The translations under genes were made by a program, and so were the position numbers. The notes beneath the pieces were generated by a model that searched no databases, was not told the origin of the DNA, and saw only the letters and a program-made list of their open reading frames with translations. Of a DNA stretch of 64,000 bases, positions 26,321 through 34,979 are shown piece after piece. Within the stretch, counting starts at the first letter, position 1, and the number at the start of each line of letters is the position of its first letter. The stretch lies in contig NZ_JAXCLX010000004.1 in the NCBI RefSeq assembly GCF_034044635.1, forward strand, positions 62,001 through 126,000. The letters run 5' to 3'. The stretch is from Dongia rigui (GTDB taxonomy: Bacteria; Pseudomonadota; Alphaproteobacteria; Dongiales; Dongiaceae).

Positions 26321-27229
26321 TCAGCCGCGAATGAAGGCGGCGATTTCAGCCAGCGATTGATCGGCTTCGGGGAGATCGGCCTCGAACTCGAAGACGTGCC
26401 ACATGCCTTCGAAGACGCGTAGCTCGCAGGCGATGCCGGCGGCGCGCATCTTGGTCGACAGGCGCGCACAATCGGACAGGAACAGATCGCGGGTGCCGGT
26501 GGTGATCAGGGTCTTCGGGAAGTCGGCGGGGAAGTTGGCATAGATCGGCGAGAGCTCGGGTGCGGCGAGGTCGCGGGCACCGGCATAGGCGCGCGCCGCC
26601 GGTTCCAGGGTCAGCTCGTAATGCAGCCAGGGATCGTTGCCGACCAAGGTCGAGAGCGTGTCGCCGGTCTTGGTGAGATCGGACCAGGGTGACATCAAGG
26701 CGGCTTTCGCCGGCTGCTGTGTGATCTTCAGGAGCAGCGACAGTGCCAAGCCACCGCCGGCGGACTCACCTGAAACGGTGAGAGCCGGCGCGCCATACCG
26801 CGCGACCAGCGCCTGATAGACCTTGAGTCCGTCTTCCAATGCTTGCGGGTAGGGCCGTTCCGGCGCCAAGGCGTAATAGGGCGCGTAGACACGGCTGCAG
26901 GTCAGATGCGCCAGCCGCGCCGTGATGCCAAGGTCCTCATCCGGCGAGCCCTGCACATAGCCGCCACCGAAGAAATAAAGAATGGCGCTGTTGCCGACGA
27001 TGTTGGCCGGCGTCACCACCTGCGTGCGCACACCACCGATCATCTCTTCGGTGATGGTCATATCCAGACTGTCGGCCAACGCCTTCACCACGGGCACATA
27101 GAACGCCGCACTCGCCTGACGCCGTTCCTGGATGGCGGAAAGCTCTATCGAGCGCGCGGTGATTGCGGGCGCGTCGCGGAGCAGGGTCTGCGCCTGTGGG
27201 CTGATGGTGGTGGGTGGTGGCAAGCGCAT
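26321..27229 (-). CDS. Alpha/beta hydrolase, HSL-like esterase with altered oxyanion motif
   Basis: This 302-residue carboxylesterase resembles the hormone-sensitive-lipase group. The nucleophile elbow GESAGGGL, an acid aspartate around TRDLFLSD and a histidine in MWHVFEF make the triad. The HGGG oxyanion motif is replaced by FFGGGY, the histidine being phenylalanine, which is unusual and may alter activity. Start is ATG 27229 (MRLPPPTT), with ATG 27256 possible. A tandem 16-bp repeat just upstream may be its operator. Confidence 0.8.
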   Translation of the reverse strand: MRLPPPTTISPQAQTLLRDAPAITARSIELSAIQERRQASAAFYVPVVKALADSLDMTITEEMIGGVRTQVVTPANIVGNSAILYFFGGGYVQGSPDEDLGITARLAHLTCSRVYAPYYALAPERPYPQALEDGLKVYQALVARYGAPALTVSGESAGGGLALSLLLKITQQPAKAALMSPWSDLTKTGDTLSTLVGNDPWLHYELTLEPAARAYAGARDLAAPELSPIYANFPADFPKTLITTGTRDLFLSDCARLSTKMRAAGIACELRVFEGMWHVFEFEADLPEADQSLAEIAAFIRG

Positions 27230-27242
27230 GAGCGATCTCGAA

Positions 27243-27274
27243 TGAAGTTTCTTCAAATTGAAGTTTCCTCAAAT
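27243..27274. repeat. Tandem 16-bp repeat upstream of the esterase
   Basis: TGAAGTTTCTTCAAAT (27243-27258) is followed at once by TGAAGTTTCCTCAAAT (27259-27274), with one base different. Each copy is nearly palindromic (TGAAG...CTTCA around TTT). The pair begins 14 bp upstream of ATG 27229. If translation started at ATG 27256 it would lie in the coding frame. It looks like a double operator. Confidence 0.6.
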
Positions 27275-27316
27275 CGCGTCGTCGTTAGTGAAAGGCGGCG
27301 ACAACTGAGCGGGATC

Positions 27317-28372
27317 TTAGACCGGAGACATCCATCCCCTTTGTTCCAGAGTTTTCCAAGCCACATGAATATGCTCAGGCTTAAATATCGCTTTTTTTCT
27401 TGGGTTCCATTCATGAACCTCAACAACCGCTTCTTGAGGAGTGGTTGCACGACTTGTGCTTTTCGGTCCACCTGAATGCGCCGCCCAGTGCACTGTTGCC
27501 AATAGCTCCATGCCGTAAGGAGTTTCAAATCCTTCTATCAGGTCTGAAACAGCCTGCAGTCTCTCAATCGAATCTGGCTTTTCACTCAGAAAGTCTGATG
27601 CTTCTTCGTCTGCTCCTGGCAAAAGCTCAATTTCTGCATTGGGCTTTTGGCTATCGCCGTACCCACGTGTGAAGTGGCCCTCCATTGCCTCAAGAACCTT
27701 ATTCAGGTTCTGAGCATACGGACCATAATGACCTGCTGCATATTTTAACTTTAGGGGTTCTCCTGCGACTTGAAGGAAATACGCGAGCTTCTGAACCTCC
27801 AGAAGAGTTCGACTGTAATCCAATGCCGAATACGCCTGCATCAACTTGATAAATAGGGCGCGTGCCGGTGTCATCTTGGGCCTTTCTGTCCGAACAGGCA
27901 TTGCTTTTGCGCTCGGAGCGCCTTTGGGCTCAAAGATTATAGTTTTGACATGCGGTAGTTTGGCAAAAGCACTCTCAATCAGTGGCCTTACATCAGCCCA
28001 CCTAAGCCCGCCAAGTCCACATCCGAGCGGAGGCAATGCGATGGACTGGATGTTGAGTAGCTCAACGTCTTTGACCAATGCCTCGAGGCCAAATTGAATG
28101 TCTTCGATAAGAGACTTATTGCGCCAATGCCGCTTTGTTGGAAAATTCACTATGTATCTCGGACGCAGCAGGCCTCCGTTGTCGAAAATGAGCATTTCGC
28201 CAGGAACTACTCTCCCCAGTTTGCACGCTTCTTCGTACGCCTTGAAGTTCCTGGGAAAGGCCTGCTTAAATTGAAGCGCAATCCCCTTACCCATAAAGCC
28301 ATCACAGTTGACGGTGTTTACTAGCGCATCAACTTCAGCTTCGAGAAGGTTGCCTTTGCCGATCTCGATCAT
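27317..28372 (-). CDS. darG: DarG antitoxin: macrodomain DNA ADP-ribosyl glycohydrolase
   Basis: The 351-residue protein begins with a macrodomain (about 1-150): GNLLEAEVDALVNTVNCDG, with Asn22, and the segment NFPTKRHW with Lys80, residues at the same positions as the catalytic pair described for Thermus DarG. The C-terminal half contains LLEVQKLAYFLQ and HYGPYAQNL, the type II DarG region that binds and blocks the toxin. It removes ADP-ribose from DNA and neutralises DarT. It begins 14 bases after darT. The base composition is distinctly AT-richer than the flanks, which suggests horizontal acquisition. Confidence 0.92.
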   Translation of the reverse strand: MIEIGKGNLLEAEVDALVNTVNCDGFMGKGIALQFKQAFPRNFKAYEEACKLGRVVPGEMLIFDNGGLLRPRYIVNFPTKRHWRNKSLIEDIQFGLEALVKDVELLNIQSIALPPLGCGLGGLRWADVRPLIESAFAKLPHVKTIIFEPKGAPSAKAMPVRTERPKMTPARALFIKLMQAYSALDYSRTLLEVQKLAYFLQVAGEPLKLKYAAGHYGPYAQNLNKVLEAMEGHFTRGYGDSQKPNAEIELLPGADEEASDFLSEKPDSIERLQAVSDLIEGFETPYGMELLATVHWAAHSGGPKSTSRATTPQEAVVEVHEWNPRKKAIFKPEHIHVAWKTLEQRGWMSPV

Positions 28373-28386
28373 CGTTCCAATTCCAT

Positions 28387-29034
28387 TTAGTTATAGTACC
28401 AGTCTCTGCGCACAGTTACGTTTGGCTTATGACAGCCAGGAAATTCCGCGAGCGTTTCTTCCACCCTCTTTTTCACATCGGGGTTAAGTACGCCGATTTC
28501 TTCGATGATCGACCAGCTGCAGTGGCCATGGATTAAGAACTCCGCCTGTTTACGCCGTTGCCGATCATTATCTTCTGGACGATCTGACCAATAGCGAGCG
28601 TTGACCAGTGGCCAATCCACTTCCGACAACTGGCTAAGATCGTCGTACCACATAGTAAAGGACGCTAAGCCATGACCGTCGGTGAATACGAACTCACAGT
28701 TCGCCTGCACTGCGGCCTGGACGGTGGACTTCAGGTAAATTAGCGGTTCTTGCCCTTCGTTGTAGCCTGGCACCCTCCCTGTCTTCAGGTTGAGAAGCAT
28801 CACCGAGAGCGGGCCGAAATAGAACGGCAAGTAGTCATGAACAGTTCCTCCACTGCCGCACGCAACTATTGCTGCGCGACGATTTGCTTGAACCGCCGCG
28901 TTATGAATTGTGCGATAAACAAGACCGTCTTGGGGCGTGGAGTTTGGCGCATGAATTGCCCGCCTCCGGAGCAGAATGGGCAGGTTGCCAATATGAATTA
29001 TCCGATAAATCGGGGTTGGAACCGGGTATGTCAT
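28387..29034 (-). CDS. darT: DarT toxin: NAD-dependent DNA ADP-ribosyltransferase
   Basis: DarT modifies thymidine or guanosine in single-stranded DNA and stalls replication. The 215-residue protein has the family landmarks IYRIIHIGNLP near residue 9, an ANRR segment at about 50-53 for NAD binding, DYLPFYFGPLSVML at 68-81, and QAEFLIHG with the likely catalytic Glu165. It precedes darG, the usual toxin-antitoxin order. The sequence composition is AT-rich like darG. The N-terminus is complete, and no frameshift is seen. Confidence 0.92.
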   Translation of the reverse strand: MTYPVPTPIYRIIHIGNLPILLRRRAIHAPNSTPQDGLVYRTIHNAAVQANRRAAIVACGSGGTVHDYLPFYFGPLSVMLLNLKTGRVPGYNEGQEPLIYLKSTVQAAVQANCEFVFTDGHGLASFTMWYDDLSQLSEVDWPLVNARYWSDRPEDNDRQRRKQAEFLIHGHCSWSIIEEIGVLNPDVKKRVEETLAEFPGCHKPNVTVRRDWYYN

Positions 29035-29190
29035 TGCCCGCCTCTACCCGGGACACAATGTGCGGCCTGGGAATAAAAAGATAAAACTCAGTTAGAGGAT
29101 AAGATCGCTCAAATCGGTCGAGTCTGACAAACTTGATATCACAAATCGATCGTTCTTGTCTTGTTCCATTGTTCATACCTTCAGCCATCG

Positions 29191-29224
29191 AAACGCCCCG
29201 GTCTTTCGGCCGGGGCGTTTTGCT
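29191..29224 (-). terminator. Intrinsic terminator after the DMGDH-like gene
   Basis: AAACGCCCCGG (29191-29201) pairs with CCGGGGCGTTT (29210-29220). It is the first structure downstream of the dehydrogenase stop at 29248. The minus-strand copy ends in a short TTT run, and the plus-strand copy ends in TTTT, so it might act from either side. It marks the left border of the dehydrogenase unit and the right border of the darTG island. Confidence 0.75.
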
Positions 29225-29247
29225 TGGATCAGTGCTGAAACCCGCGA

Positions 29248-31809
29248 TCAGGTGCGCGGCTTCAGGTTTTCCGGGTCGTAGAGAGGCTTGTAGCCGACGC
29301 CCGCCACTTCCACCGGATACTGCTCGCCGAAATATTCGACGATCAGTTTGCGGCCGACCTGGGCATAGGACCAGGGGAGGTAAGCGAGCGCGATGTTCTT
29401 GCCGATGGTGGGGCCATAGGCGATCGAGGTGGTGAAGGAGCGGCGGCCGAGATCGTCGACCAAGGTTTCCTTCGTCGCCGGGTCCATCACGGGGAGGATG
29501 CCGACGGGATAGCGGGCGACACCTTTGCTGTCCTTGTTCTCGGTCATCACCAGGGTGCAGAGCATGGCGACCTGGTTCGGCAGCGCGCGGTGGCGGATGT
29601 TGGCCGCCTTGCCGCGGAAGTCGGGTTCCTTCACCTTCGGGCGCTGCAGGTCGCTTTCGATGAGGTTGTATTCGGTCAAGAGATCGGCGTTCTGCAGGCG
29701 CAGGCTCTTTTCCAGGCGGCGGCTGTTGGCGTAGGTCTCGACGCCGAAGGCCATAACGCCGGTCGAGCGCAGGGCATCCCAGACGGCGAGGCCGTCCTCG
29801 TATTTCATGTGGAGTTCCCAGCCCTGCTCGCCGACATAGGAGATGCGGAAGGCGGTGACGTTTTTGCCGCCGATCTTGATCTGCTTGATGGCGGCGAAGG
29901 GGAAGGCGGCGGGCTCCAAGCCGGCCGGGTCCTCGACGACCTTCTGCAGGGTCGTGCGGGCATTGGGGCCCCAGATGCCGATGGTCACGTATTGGGCGGC
30001 AACATCGGTCACCTTGACGTTCATGCCCTTATCTTCGGCCATGCGTCGGACATAGTGGAAATCGCGCGGGCCCGCGTCGGCGCCGTCGATGACGCGGATG
30101 CGGTCGGCCATGCGGATGACGGTGAGATCCGCACGCACCATGCCCTCGTCATCGAGGAAGTGCGTGTAGATGCCCTTGCCGATATTGGCATCGCCGCCAA
30201 TCTTGGCAGCGCAGATCCATTCCATGAGTTCCACATGGTCCGGGCCTTCGACGTCGAACATGTAGAAGTGCGAGAGGTTGACGATGCCGCAATCCTCGCT
30301 CATCGCCAGATGTTCGGCATTGGAGACGCGCCAGAAATGGCGGTTGTCCCATTCATTGGCCCTGACCGGCACGCGGTCGCCGTATTTTTCCAGGAGATGC
30401 TCATTGGCCTTGTAGCCATGGGCACGTTCCCAACCGCCGAGTTCCATGAAATAGCCGCCGAGCTCCACTTCGCGTTCGTAGAAGGGCGAGCGCTTCACGT
30501 TGCGGCCGGTGTCATAGGGTTCACGCGGATGGACCGCGGGGTTATAGATCTTGCGCGCGGCTTCGCCACAACGGCCTTCGATGAACTTCTCTTCCATCAT
30601 GTGCGGATAGAAGCGCGAGAAGTCGATGCGGTTGTGATCGATCGAGGTGCGGCCGTCGGTCATCCAGTCGGCGAGGAGCTTGCCCATGCCGGGACCGTCC
30701 TTGACCCAGATGCCGACCGCGTACCACAGCCCGCGCACCTTCTGGCTTTCGCCGATCGACGGGCCGCCATCGGTGGTGACCTGGAGGAGACCGTTGAAGG
30801 AGCGCTTTTCCTCATAGCCGAGTTCGGCGAGGATCGGCGTCAGTTCGATGGCACGCTCGAGCGGCTCGAGGATCTGGTCCATCTCGAGATCGCGCTGCGA
30901 GGGCGACAGACGCGCCTGTTCCTTTTCAAGAAGATCGCGCGGGTGGACGAGGCGCGGGTTCTTCTCTTCGTAATAGCCCCACTCGATCATGCCGCCTTCG
31001 GCGGTGGTGGGATCGCCCGTGTCGCGCATATAGGCCGAGTTGCCCTGGTCGCGCAGCAGTGGCCAGCCGATTTCCTTGCCCGTGCCCTTGAATTCGTCAT
31101 AGGGGCCGAAGAAGCACAGCGGATGGTCGACCGGCATGACGGGAAGATCCTCGCCCGCCATTTTGGCGATGAGGCGGCCCCACAGGCCGGCACTCACCAC
31201 GACATAATCGGCCATGATCGTGCCGCGGTCGGTGACGACACCCTTGATGCGGCCGTTTTCGATCACCAGCGACTTCGCGGCGGTGTGGGCGAAGACCTTG
31301 AGCTTGCCGGCGGCTTCGGCCTGCTCAACCAGCTTGCCGGCGACGGTCTGCGAGCGCGGGATGACGAGGCCGGCATCGGGGTCCCACAGGCCGCCCTGGA
31401 CCTTGTCTTCCTCGATGAGGGGGAATTTCTTCTTGATCTCGGCCGGGGTCACCAGACGCGCGCGCGTGCCAAACGCCTTGGCCGAGGCGACCTTGCGCTT
31501 GATCTCGTCCATGCGGCCATCGTCACCGACGCGGGCCACTTCCAGACCGCCGACGCGGTCGTAATGGCCAAGCTTGCTGTAGAAGTCGATCGAGTAGAGC
31601 GAGGACCAGCAGGACAGGAAGTCGTGGCTGGTCATGTAGCAGAAATCGGAGGCGTGGGCGGTCGAGCCGATATCCGTGGGAACGCCAGATTTGTCGATGC
31701 CGACGATATCGTCCCAGCCGCGTTCGACCAGGTGATGCGCGATCGACGCGCCGACGATGCCGCCCAAACCGACGATGACGACTTTTGCCTTTGACGGAAA
31801 CTCAGCCAT
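29248..31809 (-). CDS. Dimethylglycine/sarcosine dehydrogenase-like flavoprotein with GcvT domain
   Basis: This 853-residue two-part enzyme has an N-terminal FAD-dependent DAO domain (VVIVGLGGIVGASIAHHL near residue 10). It carries a His in GSTAHASDFCY, in the position of the covalent-FAD histidine of this family. From about residue 430 follows an aminomethyltransferase-like (GcvT) folate-binding half (VGEQGWELHMKYEDGLAVWDALR). It would demethylate dimethylglycine or a related N-methyl amine and pass the methyl to tetrahydrofolate. It is divergent from an MttB homologue across 366 bp, which suggests successive steps of one pathway. Exact substrate is not proven. Confidence 0.85.
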   Translation of the reverse strand: MAEFPSKAKVVIVGLGGIVGASIAHHLVERGWDDIVGIDKSGVPTDIGSTAHASDFCYMTSHDFLSCWSSLYSIDFYSKLGHYDRVGGLEVARVGDDGRMDEIKRKVASAKAFGTRARLVTPAEIKKKFPLIEEDKVQGGLWDPDAGLVIPRSQTVAGKLVEQAEAAGKLKVFAHTAAKSLVIENGRIKGVVTDRGTIMADYVVVSAGLWGRLIAKMAGEDLPVMPVDHPLCFFGPYDEFKGTGKEIGWPLLRDQGNSAYMRDTGDPTTAEGGMIEWGYYEEKNPRLVHPRDLLEKEQARLSPSQRDLEMDQILEPLERAIELTPILAELGYEEKRSFNGLLQVTTDGGPSIGESQKVRGLWYAVGIWVKDGPGMGKLLADWMTDGRTSIDHNRIDFSRFYPHMMEEKFIEGRCGEAARKIYNPAVHPREPYDTGRNVKRSPFYEREVELGGYFMELGGWERAHGYKANEHLLEKYGDRVPVRANEWDNRHFWRVSNAEHLAMSEDCGIVNLSHFYMFDVEGPDHVELMEWICAAKIGGDANIGKGIYTHFLDDEGMVRADLTVIRMADRIRVIDGADAGPRDFHYVRRMAEDKGMNVKVTDVAAQYVTIGIWGPNARTTLQKVVEDPAGLEPAAFPFAAIKQIKIGGKNVTAFRISYVGEQGWELHMKYEDGLAVWDALRSTGVMAFGVETYANSRRLEKSLRLQNADLLTEYNLIESDLQRPKVKEPDFRGKAANIRHRALPNQVAMLCTLVMTENKDSKGVARYPVGILPVMDPATKETLVDDLGRRSFTTSIAYGPTIGKNIALAYLPWSYAQVGRKLIVEYFGEQYPVEVAGVGYKPLYDPENLKPRT

Positions 31810-32175
31810 TTCCCGTGACTCCGAAGTGGTAATGCTGGCGCGACTATATGGCCGCGGCGCGGCGATTGCTGCCTGTTTGCGACATTAGCAAAATGGGCCG
31901 CGACAAGGACCCTAGAAAATGGGTCCTATGCGCCGGTTTTTTCAGGGATTTTGCACCAGTGCATGGCGTTTGACGGGCAGGTGAGGCATTATGGCGCAAA
32001 TGAGACAGGTCAAGCTATTGCGCCGCAAAATCAAGGTTTTCCGGAATGGCGCGTTTGGCGCGATCTGGTGAGGGGTTGTCGCGCTTTCGCTAGAGCAACA
32101 GGGCATCCGGTGCCGATATGAGCGACGATTTAGTCATCCCTCTATTAGTTTGATTCACGGGAAAGGCCCTTCATC
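31810..32175. promoter_or_regulatory. DMGDH-like / mttB divergent regulatory region with 21-bp-spaced half-sites
   Basis: This gap holds no gene but has repeated TG(T/G)CGC words. GCGACA occurs at 31879-31884 and 31900-31905, and TGGCGC at 32056-32061 with TGTCGC at 32077-32082. Each pair is 21 bp apart, the spacing expected for AraC-type regulators that bind two half-sites on one DNA face. The word GCGACATTAG also occurs in the soxB-regulator gap. An inverted GGCGCA...TGCGCC pair lies around 31992-32024. Confidence 0.5.
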
Positions 32176-33753
32176 ATGTCCAATGTGGAACCGCTATCTG
32201 ACGCCGTGGAAGGCCAGCCGGTTACCGGCCGCCGCACGCGCGGCGGCGCCGACGCCCGGCGCGCCCTGCGCCAGAAGCCGACCATCGTCCAGAACCCCTA
32301 TATCGTGCGCAACATCCCGCTGGTGACGGTGCTGGACGAAGAGGGCCTCAGCATCATCGAGCGCAATGCCGACACCATCCTGCAGGAAGTCGGCATCGAG
32401 TTCCGCGACGAGCCGGAAGCGCTGGAGCTGTGGAAGAAGGCCGGCGCCGATGTGAAAGGTACACGCATCCATTTCCCGCGCGGCCTCGCCCGGTCGATCG
32501 TGCAGAAATCGGCGCCGAAGCAGTACATCCAGCATGCCCGCAACCCGGAGCGGAACGTGCAGATCGGTGGCAATGCCACGGTCTTCGCGCCGGTCTATGG
32601 CCCGCCCTTCGTGCGCGACCTCGACAATGGCCGCCGCTATGCGACCATCGCCGACTTCCAGAATTTCGTGAAGCTCGCCTACATGTCGCCCTCGCTCCAT
32701 CATTCGGGCGGCACGGTGTGCGAGCCGGTCGATCTGCCGGTCAACAAGCGGCATCTCGACATGGTCTATAGCCACATGAAGCTCAGCGATAAGCCGTTCA
32801 TGGGCTCGGTCACGGCGCCGGAACGCGCCGAAGACACGGTGGAAATGGCCAAGATCCTGTTCGGTGCCGATTTCGTCGCCAAGAACACGGTCATCACCAG
32901 CCTCATCAACGCCAACTCGCCCATGGTCTGGGACGGCACGATGCTGGGTGCGATGAAGGTCTATGCCCGCGCCAACCAGGCCTGCATCACGACGCCGTTC
33001 ATCCTGGCCGGCGCCATGAGCCCGGTGACCGCCGCGGGTACGCTGGCCCAGGTGCTGGCCGAAGTGCTGGCGGGTGCCGGCACCTCGCAGCTCTATAACC
33101 CGGGCGCGCCCGTGATCTTCGGCGTGTTCGCCTCCTCGATTTCGATGCAGTCGGGTGCCCCCACCTTCGGCACGCCGGAACCGACCCTGGTGTCGCTGGC
33201 GGCGGCACAGCTCGCCCGTCGTCTCGGCATTCCGTTCCGCACCGGCGGCTCGCTCTGCGGCTCGAAGATCGCCGACGCGCAGGCGGCCTATGAAAGTGCC
33301 CAGACGCTGCTCCCGACCCTCCAGGCCGGCACGAACTTCGTCCTCCACGGCGCTGGCTGGCTTGAGGGCGGCCTCTCGGCCGGTTACGAGAAGTTCATCA
33401 TGGATGCCGATCAGCTCGGCATGATGCAGACGCTGGCCAAGGGCATCGACCTTTCCGAAAACGGCCAGGCGCTCGACGCCATCCGCGAAGTGGGTCCGGG
33501 CAGCCATTTCCTGGGCTGCGCGCACACCCAGGCCAATTTCGAGACGGCCTTCTATCGCTCGAACATTGCCGACAACAACTCGTTCGAACAGTGGGAAGCC
33601 GAAGGCGCCCAGGACGCTGCCCAGCGCGCCAACAAGATCTACAAGCGCATGCTGTCGGAATACGAAGCCCCGGCGCTCGATCCCGCCATCGACGAGGCGC
33701 TGAAGGAATTCATCGCCAAGAAGAAGGCGGCCACGCCAGACAGCAACGTCTGA
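32176..33753 (+). CDS. MttB-family methyltransferase, non-pyrrolysine (copy 1)
   Basis: The 525-residue protein belongs to the trimethylamine methyltransferase family. The archaeal MttB uses pyrrolysine encoded by an in-frame UAG; this gene is an uninterrupted sense frame, so it is a non-pyrrolysine member like the glycine betaine methyltransferases. Landmarks are NTVITSLINANSPMVWDG, MSPVTAAGTLAQVLAEVL and ANFETAFYRS near the C-terminus. No corrinoid protein or methyl-corrinoid transferase lies in the window. A second paralogue is at 51410. Its divergent DMGDH-like neighbour supports a role in quaternary or tertiary amine use. Confidence 0.85.
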   Translation: MSNVEPLSDAVEGQPVTGRRTRGGADARRALRQKPTIVQNPYIVRNIPLVTVLDEEGLSIIERNADTILQEVGIEFRDEPEALELWKKAGADVKGTRIHFPRGLARSIVQKSAPKQYIQHARNPERNVQIGGNATVFAPVYGPPFVRDLDNGRRYATIADFQNFVKLAYMSPSLHHSGGTVCEPVDLPVNKRHLDMVYSHMKLSDKPFMGSVTAPERAEDTVEMAKILFGADFVAKNTVITSLINANSPMVWDGTMLGAMKVYARANQACITTPFILAGAMSPVTAAGTLAQVLAEVLAGAGTSQLYNPGAPVIFGVFASSISMQSGAPTFGTPEPTLVSLAAAQLARRLGIPFRTGGSLCGSKIADAQAAYESAQTLLPTLQAGTNFVLHGAGWLEGGLSAGYEKFIMDADQLGMMQTLAKGIDLSENGQALDAIREVGPGSHFLGCAHTQANFETAFYRSNIADNNSFEQWEAEGAQDAAQRANKIYKRMLSEYEAPALDPAIDEALKEFIAKKKAATPDSNV

Positions 33754-33775
33754 TCCGAAGAGCCAAAGAGACAAA

Positions 33776-33798
33776 GGGCGCCTGCGGGCGCCCTTTTT
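33776..33798 (+). terminator. Intrinsic terminator after mttB copy 1
   Basis: GGGCGCC (33776-33782) pairs with GGCGCCC (33787-33793) around TGCG, followed by TTTTT at 33794-33798. It lies 23 bases after the stop codon and ends the mttB unit. Confidence 0.88.
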
Positions 33799-33853
33799 AT
33801 TTCCGCCGCAATTCGGCCCATTTTCCGCCATCAGGACGTGGCATGGCTTGGCG

Positions 33854-34381
33854 ATGTATCTCGCCCGGATCTGCCTTGTCATCCTCGCCGTTACAGCCGC
33901 TGCCTGGATCGCCGCGGTCTCGCTGCGCGCCGACGTGATCCCGGCCGTTTTTCCAAAGGATCTCCTTGCGGACTCTATTTATGTCGACAAGTCCGAGCGG
34001 CGCCTGGAACTGCGCCGCGCCGGCGGGGTGCTGCGCAGTTACAAGATCGCGCTGGGCGGCAACCCTGTCGGGCCGAAGCGCCAGGAGGGTGACGAGCGGA
34101 CGCCGGAGGGCCATTACGAGATCGATTTCCGCAAGGCCGACAGTGACTATCATCTGTCCCTGCACATCAACTATCCCAACGCGCAGGACCGCGCGGCCAG
34201 TCTGAAAATGGGTGTGCAGCCAGGCGGGGCTATTTTCATCCACGGCCTGCCCAACGCCTATCCGCTGTCGGTGGCGCCCAAGGTCGACTGGACGCTCGGC
34301 TGCATCGCGCTCGACAACGCCGAGATCGAGGAGATCTGGCGCCTGGTACCGGACGGCACGCCGGTCACGATCGTGCCCTGA
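33854..34381 (+). CDS. L,D-transpeptidase (YkuD family), membrane-anchored
   Basis: This 175-residue envelope enzyme cross-links peptidoglycan or attaches proteins to it. An uncleaved signal anchor at about residues 2-27 is followed by the YkuD domain: YVDKSERRLELRR, a histidine in IFIHGLPN and the catalytic cysteine in WTLGCIALDN. The usual Ser before GC is absent (TLGC), and ALDN replaces the common RM(S/T)N. ATG 33854 is used; a TTG at 33848 would add two residues. Confidence 0.85.
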   Translation: MYLARICLVILAVTAAAWIAAVSLRADVIPAVFPKDLLADSIYVDKSERRLELRRAGGVLRSYKIALGGNPVGPKRQEGDERTPEGHYEIDFRKADSDYHLSLHINYPNAQDRAASLKMGVQPGGAIFIHGLPNAYPLSVAPKVDWTLGCIALDNAEIEEIWRLVPDGTPVTIVP

Positions 34382-34390
34382 TCCAAGCTT

Positions 34391-34912
34391 CTACTTCGTG
34401 ATGTAGTGACCGTAGACCAGGACATGGCTGGGGACGGTGCCGTCCTTTGACAGCGGCAGCAGCATCGTTTCCAGTTCGACATGGCGGTCGTCGGGAATGA
34501 TGTCGACGGAAAAGTCGACGATGCCACACGGGTGGGCGACGGCGAGATCGTAATTCTCCAGCACAAAATCCAGCGCGTCGGCCGTGTAAATCCCGCGCAC
34601 GGTCATGCCGGTCGGGTCATAACCGCGCAGCTCCGCCGCCCGCTTGCCGATGCGCAGATAGCGATAGTCCTTGGTATCGGGGAGGATCTCGACGATGAGG
34701 ATGCTGGACTGCAGGTCCGGCACGGCACCGCTTGCATCCCATGCAACCAGGCTGGGGGCGGCGCCACCGGGTGTACGCAAGGCAAACCAGGCGTCGAAGA
34801 TGCGGCGCGTCGGGTTGCTGGCCCGCGACATGGCCAGTTCGCAGGGGACCTTGTCGCCCGGGCCCAGCATGGTGCCGCCAAGGCCGATGATCGTGCCGCC
34901 ACGTTTTGTCAC
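34391..34912 (-). CDS. PAS-domain protein of unknown function
   Basis: The 173-residue cytoplasmic protein has one PAS_5-type domain covering most of its length (IFDAWFALR, DYRYLRIGKRAAELRGYDPTGM, then a five-strand core). This single-domain architecture is common in several copies per genome in Rhodospirillales-type bacteria, with no known output domain. The frame begins GTG 34912, with GAGG upstream; ATG 34870 and ATG 34831 are alternatives. It is convergent with the L,D-transpeptidase. Confidence 0.75.
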   Translation of the reverse strand: MTKRGGTIIGLGGTMLGPGDKVPCELAMSRASNPTRRIFDAWFALRTPGGAAPSLVAWDASGAVPDLQSSILIVEILPDTKDYRYLRIGKRAAELRGYDPTGMTVRGIYTADALDFVLENYDLAVAHPCGIVDFSVDIIPDDRHVELETMLLPLSKDGTVPSHVLVYGHYITK

Positions 34913-34979
34913 GCTGCCTCGCGCCGTGAAGGGATCAACGCTAACAATTCCCGCGTAAGTCGTCCAGGCAAGGTCATCT

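Noticed and set aside
29590-31794. A 734-codon open frame antisense to the DMGDH-like gene
   Set aside because: Same codon-bias effect; the minus-strand gene has clear FAD and GcvT motifs.
32176-33753. Pyrrolysine-encoding MttB
   Set aside because: The frame has no internal UAG and reads through with sense codons, as does the second copy at 51410-52948.
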